Notes: generated by a model from the sequence alone, not told the origin. A stretch of DNA of 64,000 nt from Rhynchonema sp. JSB1_4 (GCA_030248065.1 JASAMV010000354.1:1-64000); one strand, 5' to 3'; numbered from the stretch's first letter, positions 36,001-48,787 are shown. Program-made: numbers and translations.

Positions 36001-38621
36001 AAGCTCAACACACAGTCAACCAGCCACGCAGCTGGCTCGTGTGCGAACCGAATGTTTCAGTTACACAAGCTGTGCGTGTCAGATGCGTGACTTGTTGATT
36101 GTGTGTTGAGCTTGTTGCCTGCCTCGACTTCGAACGGGAGTTTCCCTGCGTCTGTAAAAATGCATGACGCAACGAAATTAGAAACTTACTATATAAGTCT
36201 GAGCTTTAAGTGAACACATCGGACAACCAGGGTGACACGACGGGAGCCGAAACCCTCGAGGTGGGGCGGTATTTGACAAAAATAACTGAAGTAAAAATAA
36301 CACAAACGCTTCCGTATTGGTCAGCCCAATCGAGTAAGTGATGTTGATCAAGGCTTGCTCCAGATCGTTAATGTTGTCGTATTTGCTGTACGGCCACTTT
36401 TCCGTCACTTGCCCACTAAATACAACAGCGCTGAAACGCACGTTGTGGGGCGACACGCGAAATAACGCTGCGAACTCGGCGGTGAAATTTTTGACCTGAA
36501 ACATTTTGGGAAAAAACTTGACTTTTTAATCAAGTAATATCATGGAGATAAAAACGTTAGGAGTTTTTGCGTTAATATCAAACTAACTTTTTCGAAATGA
36601 TCGCGCGTGATGCTTTCGGAACTGTCAATAATGAACATTGCATCCAGACATGGACAGGTGCAGGCTAAAGGGGGCGGATGGTCAAATTCAGGCCTAATTC
36701 TCGGCCCCAGTCCCCAATTATAAAGTTACTATCTTGACAGTGGAAGCGACTAGAATTACAAAATCGCCCCAAAGTTGAAATGAGCTGATTTGCAAAAAAA
36801 TAACGTTTCCACGTTGTTGTTTGACTGTCAGTGGTGGTGGTCGGTTCTGCAGTTGTTGTTGTCGTTGTAGTTGACGTGGCTGCTAGCGATGTGCTGAAAA
36901 CAGTCGGCTTCAAGCTTTATGATTGGTTGTTCGATCGAGCCTTTCGTTGATCACGCGAAGTTTTGTGGTGAGTTTAGTTCAAGCTTTATCGAGTGCGCTC
37001 ATTTCGAACACTGTAAAATGTGTTTCCAGCCGGCTGATAAAGAAATTTTTCGCTCGTCTAGATCAGAGGTATGATTATATCTACTGTATAAACATCGTTT
37101 TGACCCATAATCACACTGCAAGGTATATCGGACAGACCACCAAGTTTGGCATCACTTTTTTGAAACAATCGCACATAACATGAGTATACTGTACAGTGGA
37201 CGAACCTTGTTGATGTTACACTGGTTGTGCTTGTTGTTGTGGTGCTGGACACACACGGACATGGTAGCATGGATTCAACCAGTGGTAGAAAGTCGGGGAA
37301 ATTGTTCACATCGGTCACGTTGAATACGGCTGTTGGATCGTCGGTTATTGCTGCAATTTTTTTCATTGAAGTGTGTTTTTTGTTTATCCGGCTTTCAGGT
37401 GCCTTTTGGATCAAATGTGGCTCACAGCTGTATATGTTACGACACATCCACACCGTCGAAACAGCATTTCCATATTGGTGCACCAGGTCATCATCATACA
37501 TGATCTATTGAAATCGCTGACCTTCTAACTCTTCGTACCCAATCGGCTTCATGAATCCATTAATGCCCGGCACCCCGATTGCCAGTATTTTGCTGTTGTA
37601 AGCCGCCCGTATTGCGTCAGCAACGGGCACCGGGTCTCGCCCCACTGTGTGACTGAAAATCGACAACTCAGAAAACTTTCAAAAATTATTTGATAACGAC
37701 GTTTCCAATTTCTTGATTAAATGTCACACTGACTGGCCATCCGAGAACAGAATCACCGCGGTTGGCACGTTTACACGGCGTTTCGACAGAAAGGCATCGG
37801 CCGCCAGAAGAGCGCTGAAAAAATCCAATATTTACGTGTTACGGTATCTATCGTTCAATCCCAATCTCAATCAGCATGACAACAAATGAAACAGGATTCT
37901 TCTCGATGGATTTCATGGGATCAGACCCATTCTTTCGAACCTTGACAAGGCAGGTTTTGCACAAAAAAGCTAAATTTATCAAACCTGGCGGTGTTCGTTT
38001 CACCGACCACATAGCCCGTCTGCAGTATCGCCCTCAACAACGCTGTCTTGTTGTCGTAATGACTGAGCTCCCATGATGCAGTCACTTCGCTGTTGTAGTA
38101 GACGGCCGACACGCGAACCTGGTCGGGACCAATAGCGAATGCGCTCACCATCGCGGCACAGAAGTTTTTGATCTGGGGGAGTTTTTGGGAATAATTTTAG
38201 TATTCAGATACTTTTTGGTTTATTGTCGGTAATGGTAAACGAATTAGCAAGAATGTGGCACAAACAAACGAACAGCCATGAAGGTCAAAGGACCGACGCT
38301 TTCCGAGCTATCGATGACCAGTACGATATCGAGCGAAGCACACGGGCAATCTGAAATAACAAGACACGAAATGCATAACGTTATTGTCAGGTCATTTGCT
38401 TCACTATGGCACTACTGACGATGTCCTGGTACACCGCCGGTCAAAACGGACAGAACGGATGCTTGGACAATGAAGTGAAGTATCCCCTTCTGGGCACACT
38501 TCTCGTGTCTTTATCTTGCCCACCTGGCAGTGATTTCCGAAACGATGTATAATCCTCGCCATTGGCAAGTGGGCCAACCAGAATAATGCAAAGACAACTG
38601 ATTTTAATGTTGCTCAACATT
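33018..38621 (-). CDS. Secreted/surface protein with three von Willebrand factor A domains, 15 exons
   Basis: Exons: 38621-38579, 38350-38274, 38172-37985, 37814-37734, 37652-37522, 37350-37206, 36893-36805, 36664-36588, 36495-36308, 35730-35644, 35468-35218, 34840-34773, 34218-34016, 33836-33747 and 33516-33018. All phases agree, giving 738 residues. A short signal-like start (MLSNIKISCLCIIL) leads directly into VWA1 with an intact MIDAS (DSSES, residues 28-32; later LFSDG). A Thr-rich linker follows (about 222-250), then VWA2 (IIDSSES, FFSDG). VWA3 has lost the first MIDAS motif (VLETAERVS), so metal-dependent binding there is doubtful. Short Cys clusters (CPC, CDC) separate the domains. 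The end is hydrophobic (WPFILNLSVLISTYFIV), fitting a membrane or GPI anchor. VWA proteins mediate adhesion to matrix or cells; the partner is unknown. The exon 1 donor (CTTG|GTTGGC) was chosen by phase. Confidence 0.87.
34295..34534. mobile_element. TIR element (MITE), family 1, copy 2
   Basis: Closely similar to 7379-7608 over its length, with the same AGCTCATG(A/G)CACTTTT terminal repeats and the ...GTGTCATGAGCTGATGGA end. It lies in intron 12 of the VWA gene. Confidence 0.82.
35930..36196. repeat. Foldback element in VWA intron
   Basis: The left arm TAAATTTCTAATTTCGTTGC with TTCGAAGTCGAGGCAGGCAA and AGCTCAACACACA is mirrored by GTTGAGCTTGTTGCCTGCC, TCGACTTCGAA and CAACGAAATTAGAAACTTA. 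The loop region contains GAATGTTTCAG. Intronic in the VWA gene; the open plus-strand frame across it is not coding. Confidence 0.8.
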
Positions 38622-39868
38622 TTTTTGACATATGTACACTTTCAGAGATTCGCTTGCACAATGTGTTTTCCGTTGCGCCCTGGCTTATCACTTTTTGCGT
38701 TAAGAATGCTATAAACACAAATATTAACTCACACCTTTTTATCTGTCAGATAAGAATCATAAAATCAAGTTTAACGACGTGACGAAAAAGTATAACATCA
38801 ACATTCAAAATCAGCATTTTGGGGCGTGTTTATTTAGAGTTACGACTGCCTGGCACTTGTGTTGAAGACTGTTGCATTGCATGTTTCTCACATTTTCACC
38901 AAATAAAATGGTTAGATTTTGAGCTGTCAGCATGGTATGTAGAGCAACAATGTATGTATTGCCAATCCCCCGATTTCACTCACAATATAAATTTCTGTTG
39001 GGGTTTGGCAGCAATGATTGAAAGTGTTCGCGGATAGAGCATAATTTTGCGTCATTCGCTGATTTTTCAGTCTGGTACAGTCAAAACAGTAGTAAAACAC
39101 CAACGAACTGTAGACACAAACGTAGCCACGCGATCATCACACCCGGCAGACCTGCGACTGCGAGACATCCAGTCACACAACAGTTTGGGCCGAAAATTGT
39201 ATGATAAAGTGTTGGGACACACACACGGACAAGTGAATTTATTGCGCCAAGAACCGCCGCGATGACTTTTACCCACATTAACTGTTTCGGTCACACAAAC
39301 CTGGTGCACCATTTGTGGAAGTGAAGAAATCTCACAGAGATTGACCGGTTATGGATTTTTTGGTTTATACAGAGACTGATGAGTTTAGTTTTTTTATCTC
39401 CGGTAATTTTTTATTGCCGAACTGTCCTTTCACGCATCCATGATTTGCATGTGTACTTTGTGATGTTGTGTGAATACCTTCCCGATTTGTAATGCACACT
39501 GCACACCACACGTCATTTTAACTGGTGGTAGTAACCGTGGTGCGTATACATCTACAATTATTGAGAATCCCCCCGAAAAATACCTTGCGCGGAAAAGTTT
39601 GTGTTGGAAAAATAGGCGCGCACAGGAAAAGATACATATGAGATGCAGATACTACGCCAACTTTCGTATATACAGTAGGGTTACAGTGGTAGAAAGTTGG
39701 TGCAATAAACATGTGCATTTGGTTATCATGTTATTATCTTAGACCTGTCTTTGAATCTTCAAACATAAATCGTGAGTGTCACGTGAACCTTGAAAAAGGT
39801 GAGCGGACGCATTGAAAAACAAAATAATTAATTCGGTAATTCTAATTGCCCAATTTCGCAGACAAACA
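38622..39868. other. Divergent intergenic region (VWA minus / sushi-like plus)
   Basis: No exon is supported. The last 280 bp contain GGCGCGCAC and GTTGGTGCAATAAA words that recur in the same order before the downstream paralogue (43785-43900), so this part looks like the duplicated upstream region of the sushi-like genes. An acceptor-like TTTCGCAG stands just before the start ATG. Confidence 0.5.
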
Positions 39869-42800
39869 ATGCGGAACCATCATTTGCCAATCACCGGGTC
39901 CCTAGTGTGCCTGTTAGTGACCCACGCTTTGGCGTGTCCCCATTTCCATGGCAGCGGTGACACCGGACACAGTTTTGGCACCACATTGGATCTGGCCGGT
40001 TCCGGTACTGGAGTTGGCAATCCGAGTAAGTCACATGTGGTTTTGATTTTCATGCAGTTTTGATTTCTTTGAAAGTGAAAGTGTCGCGATACCAACGCCA
40101 GAAAACGTGCTTGCAGACAATTTATGCTACCAGTTCGTTGTCAAGTCGATTATCATTGCATACGAACCGAATACAAGTTGGTTTACGTTTATTTGTCAGT
40201 TTGTCAGTGTCAGTCGATGTCAGTCAATGTCCTCCAGACCCAGTGGCATTGGGTGGCAAGGCCACTTTCGACTGTCAACCTCCGTTCTACGAGACCGAGG
40301 ACAAACCGAGCCAAATCGATTGCTTGGACGAATCGGACTGGACAAAAATCTCCACTGACCCTTTGAGTTATTGCGACAAATGTTGGTAATTTCATAAAAG
40401 TATATAAGCAAAACTAAAAGTTCCAGAAACTCCTTGATTAAAGTGTATGTCATTCACAGACTGTTTGGCGTTGACCGGCACGGCAACGTTTGTCTACAGT
40501 GACTCAACCACCGGGCAGACTAGGCATGAGACCACGGTCAAAGTTTCATGTCCGAATTACCAAGGGTACTTGTTGTTTGACGGACACAATTATTATGCCA
40601 ACGACGTCGATGTAAGCGCGATTGCGTTAGTCCCGATAAAACTGAATTGAGGTGAAACTGCTAATTGGCTTTCAATTCAGGTCATCTGCAATCAAGGCCA
40701 GTTCAGGGACAGTTCAGGCAACCACGTGTTCACTTATAACTGCATTCCAGGCAAGGGCGAATTGGTTTTCACACGTTTGAACGAGCAAACTGCCAAGAAC
40801 TTTTATTTGTCGACTGATTTGTACGACATGCAACAGGTATACCAACTTAAAAACAACACTGGTCGAGTTATATACCATCGAATTTCAGTGTGCTACGTTC
40901 CGCCAACTGTTGGCACGAATGTTGATCCAAACATAATGTACCAAGGCTTCGTCACTATCGCTAAGCAAACCTACGTACTTGCAGGTGCAGTCATGGACCG
41001 AGTCAGACATTAATATGCACTTGTTCAGGTGATAGGCGGCCTGTGACTGTTACAGCAGAGCAGAGTGCAGCATCGTTTCTTTGACATCTTTCCCTACAGA
41101 TTTCTGATTGTGAAACATCAGCAGTTATTGCGTATTCGTTTTGAAAGTGTAGACAAATCAGACTATGAACGATATGTCGACGCTTTGCTCATTGGCGAAC
41201 GCGCCGTTTGGCCAGTACGCCTTTCGGATTGTCTCTTTGACTGCACGATGTAGTGAAGCAGAATAGAGATTCACAACAATCACTAATTTCGTAGCGCCAT
41301 GTTCTCAGACATGTCATATCATCTGCGCCAGTTCAAAGTTCTAACAACCTTCGCCCCACTTCATTGTGCGCAAGGATACGATATACATACGTGGTACATT
41401 GTATCTTTCACGAAATTGACAAAGAATCCCATCATATCGAGAGTGTGAAATGATTGAGTGTGTCGACCTTTCCAACCTACATGTACAGTATGTACCTACT
41501 ATAGGTGTCGGCTCAGCGATGATGACCTGCAAAGCTGGCAACTTCGTCTGGGCGGACACGTACACAACGGACGCACGCACGTTCGCGTGCACCAGCACGA
41601 ATGCGTGGGCGACTGCTGTCAACTGCGTTGCCGGTTGGTTGTAAACAGTAGTGACGTTGGGAAATGGCAAAGTCATACCTATACATTTGATACCCAAAGT
41701 CCAAAAATTTGGGATAACTGATACTGAAAATGACAAATCTGGGATACCGTGAGCATATGTAGCTGGGTTCAGCGAAGTTTCGGATACCGGATAATCCGGT
41801 TATCAGAAACGGTGACTTTTTTCCGAAGAAACATGAGCAAGAACAAATCGGTAGAAACTGGACCACACATTACTTCAGCGTGTCCAACGCCGCCACCCGC
41901 GTTAGGAGCCAATGTGCAGGTGAACACGTACTCGGCAACAGTGGTCAACAACTACGTCGATGCGGCATGTGAGTTCGTCAGTGAACAATAATTACAACAA
42001 CAACCTACGGACAATTTTGTCAGTAAAAATGTTGTCAGTCTGTCGTATGACATATAGGTACATAGATGCCAATGCGATTGACTGCTATGGGCCACCATGC
42101 ACGCGAACAGTTAACGCGTCCAACAGCTGTCCTTAGCGGTCAACCGCGCTGATATCCGGTCGTGGGTGCTTTTGCTCTCGAACATCGCGGAGCCCACTAA
42201 CCGATCGACAAAAAAATCGGTCTCAAGAGATTTTCTCGGCTACAAAATCTGAATATAGATGCTTCTTTAATACAGCCACGGCCACTCTCAAATGTGCCAA
42301 CGGCTACACCACACAAATCTGGGAAGACGGTGCCACAGCGGACAAGGCAGCCGCAATCACATGCTTGCCAACCGGTGTCTGGTCAACGTTCGACGTGGAC
42401 TGTGTCAATGGTGTGTTTATACATTATGATGAGCCGGGGCGTGTGGTCATGTTTTGCGTTGTATTTGGTATAAAAATTGCCAGATTCCAAACGAGGATCA
42501 GATAAAGATGCGGACAAGCACTGCGAATAAAAATGACTTTTTTGATTTGGCCCCTCCCTTGGCCAAATAGCTGGATCCGACATCATACAATGATATTCCG
42601 GCTAACAGCTGATGTTGGCATCATCAACTGAACGTCAAAAGTCATTTGACAAATAGCCATGAGGCCGTCGTTAGTTGTCTGCCAACAAAAACTCAACTGT
42701 TGTTTTCGTATAAACTAATTTTTTACACATTTTCAAACCTTTTGTAAACTTTGCAGGTTGCAGCAAAACGTTGTTCAGCACGGCGACGCCAACTAATACG

Positions 42801-42977
42801 GCTGCCGGCAGCCCAGAATACACGCTGGAGGTCGGCACGAATTTCGTCAAAGTCGGTGGCACCAAGGTCTGGGTGTGCACCGGTACAACGACGTTTCCCG
42901 GTGGCGCCACGATGGTGTCACAAGTGTGCACCGGACCTGGAGTGGTTGGCACTTTCAGTGGGAATGCGTGTGCCTAG
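39869..42977 (+). CDS. Secreted sushi/CCP-like multi-module protein, paralogue 1
   Basis: Ten exons: 39869-40025, 40117-40176, 40238-40381, 40460-40611, 40681-40750, 40889-40984, 41505-41633, 41879-41968, 42276-42410 and 42757-42977. All phases agree, giving 417 residues. A signal peptide (ITGSLVCLLVTHALA) is followed by a His-rich start and about four Cys-paired modules with the CCP look, e.g. LGGKATFDCQPPF ... IDCLDESDW and ATLKCANGYTTQIW ... ITCLPTGVWSTFDVDC. A Gly/Thr-rich Cys module ends in NACA. CCP modules bind proteins or glycans outside the cell; no specific function can be read. Exon 5 ends at a GC donor (CCAG|GCAAGG), forced by phase and shared with the paralogue. The next gene (44155-47651) has the same ten-exon structure and exactly the same protein length. 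Confidence 0.85.
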
Positions 42978-44154
42978 TGGGCACTATCAACATTGATAAA
43001 ACGTATGTACCATGTGCAATCACCCACCATATCCACTGTGTGATACTGACAAACACTCATGCCAATCCCATCGTGTACATTATTATGTTGTATTCAATAA
43101 TTGTTTGTCGATCAAAAAAGATATTGATAAAGCATTGTGGTTGAGTTGTGTATTGCACCAGGATAGTGTTTTGCGACGAAACTTATGCCCAATGAACAGA
43201 CACAACGGGCGGTATCAACTTTGCTGACAAGCGCCATTGGCAATGACTTGGCAGCCTATGGCAAGCCTTGCGGTGTTGCATATTGGCAAGCTGCGCAGCC
43301 ATACGCACAAACTGCGTTGGAGTCCAATACTGATTTTCTTTCGTTTGTTTATATAATACAACATGGATACATGTGTGGAACATCAGCCAGCTGGCCATGT
43401 GTGTCTATGGATGCACATGGCCAGCTAGCTGATGTTCCACGCACATGTCTATTATATAAAAACAAACAAAAGAAAATCAGTATACCTGTATTCAACGTCA
43501 ATGATAAACTGGCACTGACAACACATCAGAGTAACTGCAAAGCACAATTTCACACACACGAACCATTCTGACATTTCGACACAGGGAGCTGAGAACAGAC
43601 AGTGTGGGGAAGACCTGCGGTTCTGTCCGGTTTTGGCGTGTCTGCGATTAAATGTAATTTGAATTGGCGCCAGGAACAAGTCCAACACGTAGTTCGGCAC
43701 GTGACACTCAGCCCACCACACAAACTGCGCCGCCGCCGCGGTGCGGGCGGTATCACACAAAATGCAGACACCCATTTTTCGGATGCGCGCCTAATATACA
43801 TAATATCATCAACGCATGAGAAGAGGCGCGCACGACGAAAATAACAATGTTGAGATGAAAGATCATGAAAACGGTATGGAAAGGTTGGCGCAATAAAAAT
43901 TTCCATGTTTGTGTTTTATTATTGTTCACGTCGTGCGATCCACTTTCTGTGTGTTTGTCTGGTTTTGAGTGCCACCCGATTAATTCCGAGAAAAACAGGT
44001 GAGTTTTTAGTTAATTTACATACCCGATTAACAACAGTTTTATTACTATTTTTTATCGTTTGACAAATAGTTAATGTGAATAATTTTTATAAAGGAAGAA
44101 AGATAAATGCCGTCAGCTTTCCTCAATCAACTGCTACTTGCATCGGTGCAGACA
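42978..44154. other. Intergenic spacer between the two sushi-like paralogues
   Basis: Contains a long palindrome (43329-43482), an open frame from 43185 that runs into that palindrome and is not supported, and near 43785-43900 the GCGCGC(A/C) and GTTGGCGCAATAAA words that also precede paralogue 1. No gene is called. Confidence 0.5.
43329..43482. repeat. Palindrome (~154 bp) between tandem paralogues
   Basis: ACTGATTTTCTTTCGTTTGT ... GGAACATCAGCCAGCTGGCC is mirrored by GGCCAGCTAGCTGATGTTCC ... ACAAACAAAAGAAAATCAGT, with a spacer of under 25 nt. The arms are nearly perfect. No target duplication is recognised. Confidence 0.85.
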
Positions 44155-47100
44155 ATGCGCAACGTCCGACTGCCAAGCACAGCCTGGTTCCTGCTATGTC
44201 TTCTGGTCACCCAAACATTCTCGTGTCCACATTTCCACAGCAGCGGGGGTTTTGGCGCGTCGGTAGACCTGTCATCAACAGCCACTGGCAACTTGAGTGA
44301 GTCTCCGTTTTTTGTTGTTTTTTTGTCAGTAAGAAAACATTTTTTAGCAAGCGTTCGAAGCTGATTTCAGCTAAATCTTCGTGCACAATTTTCACAAAAA
44401 TTTCGTTCCAGATAATCAATGCTACCAGTTTGTTGTCAAATCCACCGTTATCGCTTACAATCCGAACACAAGTTGGTCTAACTGTTTATGGCTTGTAGAC
44501 AATCAGCTTTAATTTTAATCAGTTTTGACTTGCATTAATTGTTTGAAAAACGGTACGGCCAATTGTGCCAGATCAGTGTTTGCACATGGATTTTCAACGC
44601 ACAGGGAAGTGAAAAAGGGCCGATAAAAGGTGGGTTATAAAGGTGGGTAACAAAGGTGATTCAAATTTCAGACCCAGTAGCATTGGGTGGCACGGCCACG
44701 TTCGACTGCCAGATCCCGTTCTACGAATCTGGGGAGAAGCCATCGGTGCTGACTTGCTCAGCCGATTCTGATTGGACGAGAATATCGACCGATCCGCTAA
44801 CGTATTGCGACAAATGTTGGCGATTTCTGAAGTTTGAAAATAAAGAATTATGAACTATACCCTTAATTCCGAAAAGTTGCAGACTGCTATGCCTTAAATG
44901 GTACGGCTACGTTTACGTACGACGATTCAACCAGCGGACAGATTAAACACGCCACCGGGGTGAAGGTGGCGTGCCCGAATTATGAAGGTTACCTCTTGTT
45001 CGATGGACACAATTATCACGCTCAGGACGTGTATGTGAGTGCTGACAGCATTATATAGAGATGGGCTCGCGGCTGAAATTTTCACGTTTTTTCTCTCTTT
45101 CGCGCTTCGTAATTTTTCTATCTTTTTTCACGTTGCAATATTGATGGCATCATCTTTGCAAAGTATCAAACGAGATTTTGCTTCTTGTGATGCAGGTTGT
45201 ATGCGACCAAGGTGAATACCGCGATATGAACCTTCATCACGTGTTTACGTACAACTGCATACCAGGCAAGTGCACGTCTTGTCAGAAGAATTTGTTACAA
45301 CTACTGTATTAAGGCCGCTTTCACAATCATCCGGTTTCCGGAATCCGGTTTCCGGTTTCCGGAATTCAAATCTCAAAAAAATGAAATCCGGTTTCCGGTT
45401 TCCGGAATCCGGTTTTTATTTTCCGGTTTCCGGTTTCCGTTTTCCGGCAGCCGGAAAGTGCTTTCACAATCATCCGGTTTCCGGTTTCCGGATTTGATGA
45501 CTTGCACGTGGTTTGACAAGTTCTATATCACACACGGCAACCGCATTCCTTGTCCAGCTGGTGGCCAGACATAACGCACTCTGTGCATGTTACAAAAGGA
45601 GACTTTGCTGTTTTTTGGAGCTCTGCATTTTGACCGCAGGCCCAATTTTGGGCAACAGATTGCTCGACATATTCATGAGACATCGATGGGACAAACCTAA
45701 AAATCACGTTTTGCCTCCTTCCTAGAATTGAGTTGAGTAGCCCGCACATTTGCTGTGGAGGTACATACCTTTGTACCTGTAATTGCTTTAATGATTGTCC
45801 GCCCTATTATATGGCGCTAAGCCGGCTGATGTTTCAGTGTGCACAATTCCACCCACGATCGGGACGAATGTCGATACAAACATAATGTATCAGGGTCAAG
45901 TCATGATCAAGGACAAAATGTACGTCGTGGCAGGTAATACACACCTCGAGCGTTTATCAAAAGTTTTTACGGTTAGATATATGTAAGTATTGCTTTCAGT
46001 TTGCTTGTCGATTTAGAAATTCGGTGACAAAAGTTTGGGTGCCCAATAAATGCGCTGAACCATGTTCAGACTTATACAGTAGATCGCACCGTATACACGC
46101 ATGGTGCAGAAAAGCCATGAGCGTCTAACTTTCATTTTAACATCAGGCAAGACAAGTAAAAAAAGACGTTGATCTCAAACAGTGGAGGTTCAATGCGCAT
46201 TAGAGTCATTTCGTTAAAAAGTTCAAAAAATAAACTGGCGTAAATAAACTAAATACAATGCACCACAAGGCGGTGTCGGCTCAGCAATCATGACATGCAA
46301 GACAGCAAACGGCAACTTCGTCTGGGCGGACACGTACACAACGGACGCACGTACATTCCCGTGCACCAGTACGAATGCATGGGCGGGTGCTGTAAACTGC
46401 ATTGCAGGTATGTACATATGATGCGATATTGGCCCATTTTTACTGAAACCGGTGTCAAACCATTCATTCAGCTTGTCCAACCCCACCTCCATCACTCGGT
46501 GAAAACGTACAAGTGGCCAGCTACACGGACACAACAATAGTTAACGCGTTCGTCGATGTGGGAAGTTGGTTGAGCTGTGTGTTCAAATTAATTCTACGCA
46601 AGCCAGACCTTTTCGTTTGGAATCTAAATCTACAGTATGTAAATGAAGCTAAGCACCAGTTTGACCAGCGTAAAAATGTTCCAAAACGGTCGATGAACAA
46701 CTTTTACGCTGTAACTTTAACAACTTTTACATGTAAGTATCGATGAAATTCCATCGCCATCACAAAAACTACCTTGATCGTGCAGCGGTCCAACGCTGGT
46801 CGTTTAGTCGTAGAATGCTTGCCTTCCGAAATGAAGCGTGACTCATAAACATTCTTGGCCCGTTGCACAGCACTAGCGACGCTCGAATGCGTGACGCAAG
46901 GTTACACAACGCAGATATGGGCTGACGCAACCGTTACGGACATGGCCAATGCAATGCAATGCCAAGCCAACGGGGCGTGGTCGACTCATGAATTGGGCTG
47001 TGTGAACGGTCGGTGTTGATGAGAATGACTGCAAACGACATTCGCTTGTTGTCTTACGGCACTCTGTTAAAATGTCGATCGATTCAACCCGGAAAGGGCC

Positions 47101-47651
47101 CAAACCCAACCCTGAATGTACTTTAGGTCTCGGCTGACCCCGAGAACGTGTCCGTGTCTGGTAGAATTTGCCATGGTGCGGTGCCGCGTAACTTTTGTTC
47201 TTGAGAATGGTCACACCCGCAAATGATCAATCATCCCCCACCAGGAAACCTTTAACCGTTTTGGCATGCCACGCCTGAACATATGTCCATACCAATACGT
47301 TTGTGGCAAGCACGTCACTCGGTGACAATACTCCTGAAACTCGCTTATTCACACAGTTACACAGTGGGTTTGGGCCTTGTGGGCTCCAATTGTGCAATGC
47401 ATCACACAGTTACAGTCGTTAAGTTTTCAGTGTGTGCCAAAGCAGCCGGTTGGGCAACGCCCGGGAATACGGTAGCGGGCACGCCGGAATGGACGGGCGA
47501 GGTCGGCGCCAATTTCGTTCGGGTCGGCGGCACTCGCAACTGGAAATGCAACGCGAACACACGAACGTTCCCCGGCGGTAGCTTTACGGCGTCGCAAGCG
47601 TGCACCGGCCCCGGTCTGTACGGCACCGGGCCAGCCGCCGGCTGTGCTTAG
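44155..47651 (+). CDS. Secreted sushi/CCP-like multi-module protein, paralogue 2
   Basis: Ten exons: 44155-44296, 44412-44471, 44672-44815, 44883-45034, 45196-45265, 45838-45933, 46270-46407, 46472-46564, 46871-47008 and 47431-47651. All phases agree, giving 417 residues, the same as paralogue 1. Signal peptide: WFLLCLLVTQTFS. The modules align along the whole length (LGGTATFDCQIPFYES; LECVTQGYTTQIW; the C-terminal TRTFPGGSFTASQACTGPG). Exons 2-6 and 10 have exactly the same lengths as in paralogue 1, while exons 1 and 7-9 differ by a few codons. Exon 5 again ends at a GC donor (CCAG|GCAAGT). Introns differ: intron 5 has a CCGGTTTCC minisatellite and an acceptor inside a TGATGTTTCAG copy. The acceptor of exon 7 (CACAAG) is weak. 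Its role is as for paralogue 1, unknown but extracellular. Confidence 0.85.
45310..45497. repeat. CCGGTTTCCGG minisatellite
   Basis: An irregular array of CCGGTTTCCGGAATCCGG-type units. The flank CTTTCACAATCATCCGGTTT occurs at both the start and the end of the array, so the block itself is partly duplicated. It lies in intron 5 of sushi-like paralogue 2. The open frame across it is an artefact. Confidence 0.85.
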
Positions 47652-48787
47652 TCATCTCCCAAAGTGGTAGTGTGCTGCATGCATGTATATTTTTTTTGTT
47701 TCAGTCACTTTTTATCGTTTTGTATATTACTATATTTGGTCGGTCATTTTTCATCGATAAATTTTTGATCTATGGTGTTGCTGTGATGTTACCTTCGAGG
47801 GTATACCTGACGAATACTCATGGTTGATCGTGACATGCGTAATACACACTGTTTCCGAGACGTTTCTTTATTTCCCACTGAATAGACAAATTAGGTATGT
47901 GGAGACAATTAGCTGAGAAAACGAAACTAAATTTGTGACATGCTTGGTTCAGAAATCAGAATCAAACGTCTGTAATCAAAGGACACACAACAATCAGAAA
48001 AAGAGTGCATCACCACAGACAGGCATACACATAGGGAAAATTCATCACGGTAGGAAATATTTCAGTTTTTTAATCAATTAATCCATATGTGGGACAGCAC
48101 AAAATCGAGAAAAAATAACACATATAAAAGTCTTACAAACGTGAATGCTGTACGTGAGTATTATTAACAGAACCGAACTCATTCGCATCCAAAGCAACAA
48201 GGGCCATTGCTCAATAATATTTTTACGGTTAAAAGCCATCGAAATCACAATGGTGCATTGAATAAAGAACAGTAAAAAGTCCCAAGAGTTAAAATTTTGA
48301 AAAATCATCACGCTGCAAGTTATGTAGGTGACTGCATGTCAGACAGAAATCAACCCACAATTTTAAAACATAACGCTAATCATCGCAATCATACTTATTA
48401 AAGACATCATACTCGCATGGATTTAATGACAGCATCACCACTTTCTCAATTGGTAACAATGCTTGCATTAACGGTCCTTGAACCGCTGCTTAATAGTATT
48501 GCTACGGCGCCTGATGAAGTAATAATGGGCAATGACATAATGCAAACATCACAGAAAAATGTAATCTGACAAGCTGAGTCCGGTTCATGTCACTTGAACC
48601 CGATCCGACTGACTGAAGAACAATATTATTACTCTTGCAAAGCTGAAACCTGCAAACAATTAGTGCACAATTATGTATGTATGTACAAAGGGTATGTATA
48701 AGAGCCGAAATTTAGCGTGCGCAATAAAACAAACTGCACTCCACACGGTGAAAGAGAAGTATGCACACATTACAAACTGAATAGAAG
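47652..48787. other. Convergent intergenic region, no gene seen
   Basis: AT-rich, stop-rich sequence between the 3' ends of sushi-like paralogue 2 (plus) and the p62-like gene (minus). It should contain both 3' UTRs. Nothing else is supported. Confidence 0.5.

Noticed and set aside
35618..36109. 163-codon plus-strand frame
   Set aside because: It crosses a foldback and is antisense to a well-supported VWA exon.
43185..43571. 128-codon plus-strand frame in the paralogue spacer
   Set aside because: It runs into the palindrome and has no splice sites, signal peptide or similarity to the neighbours.
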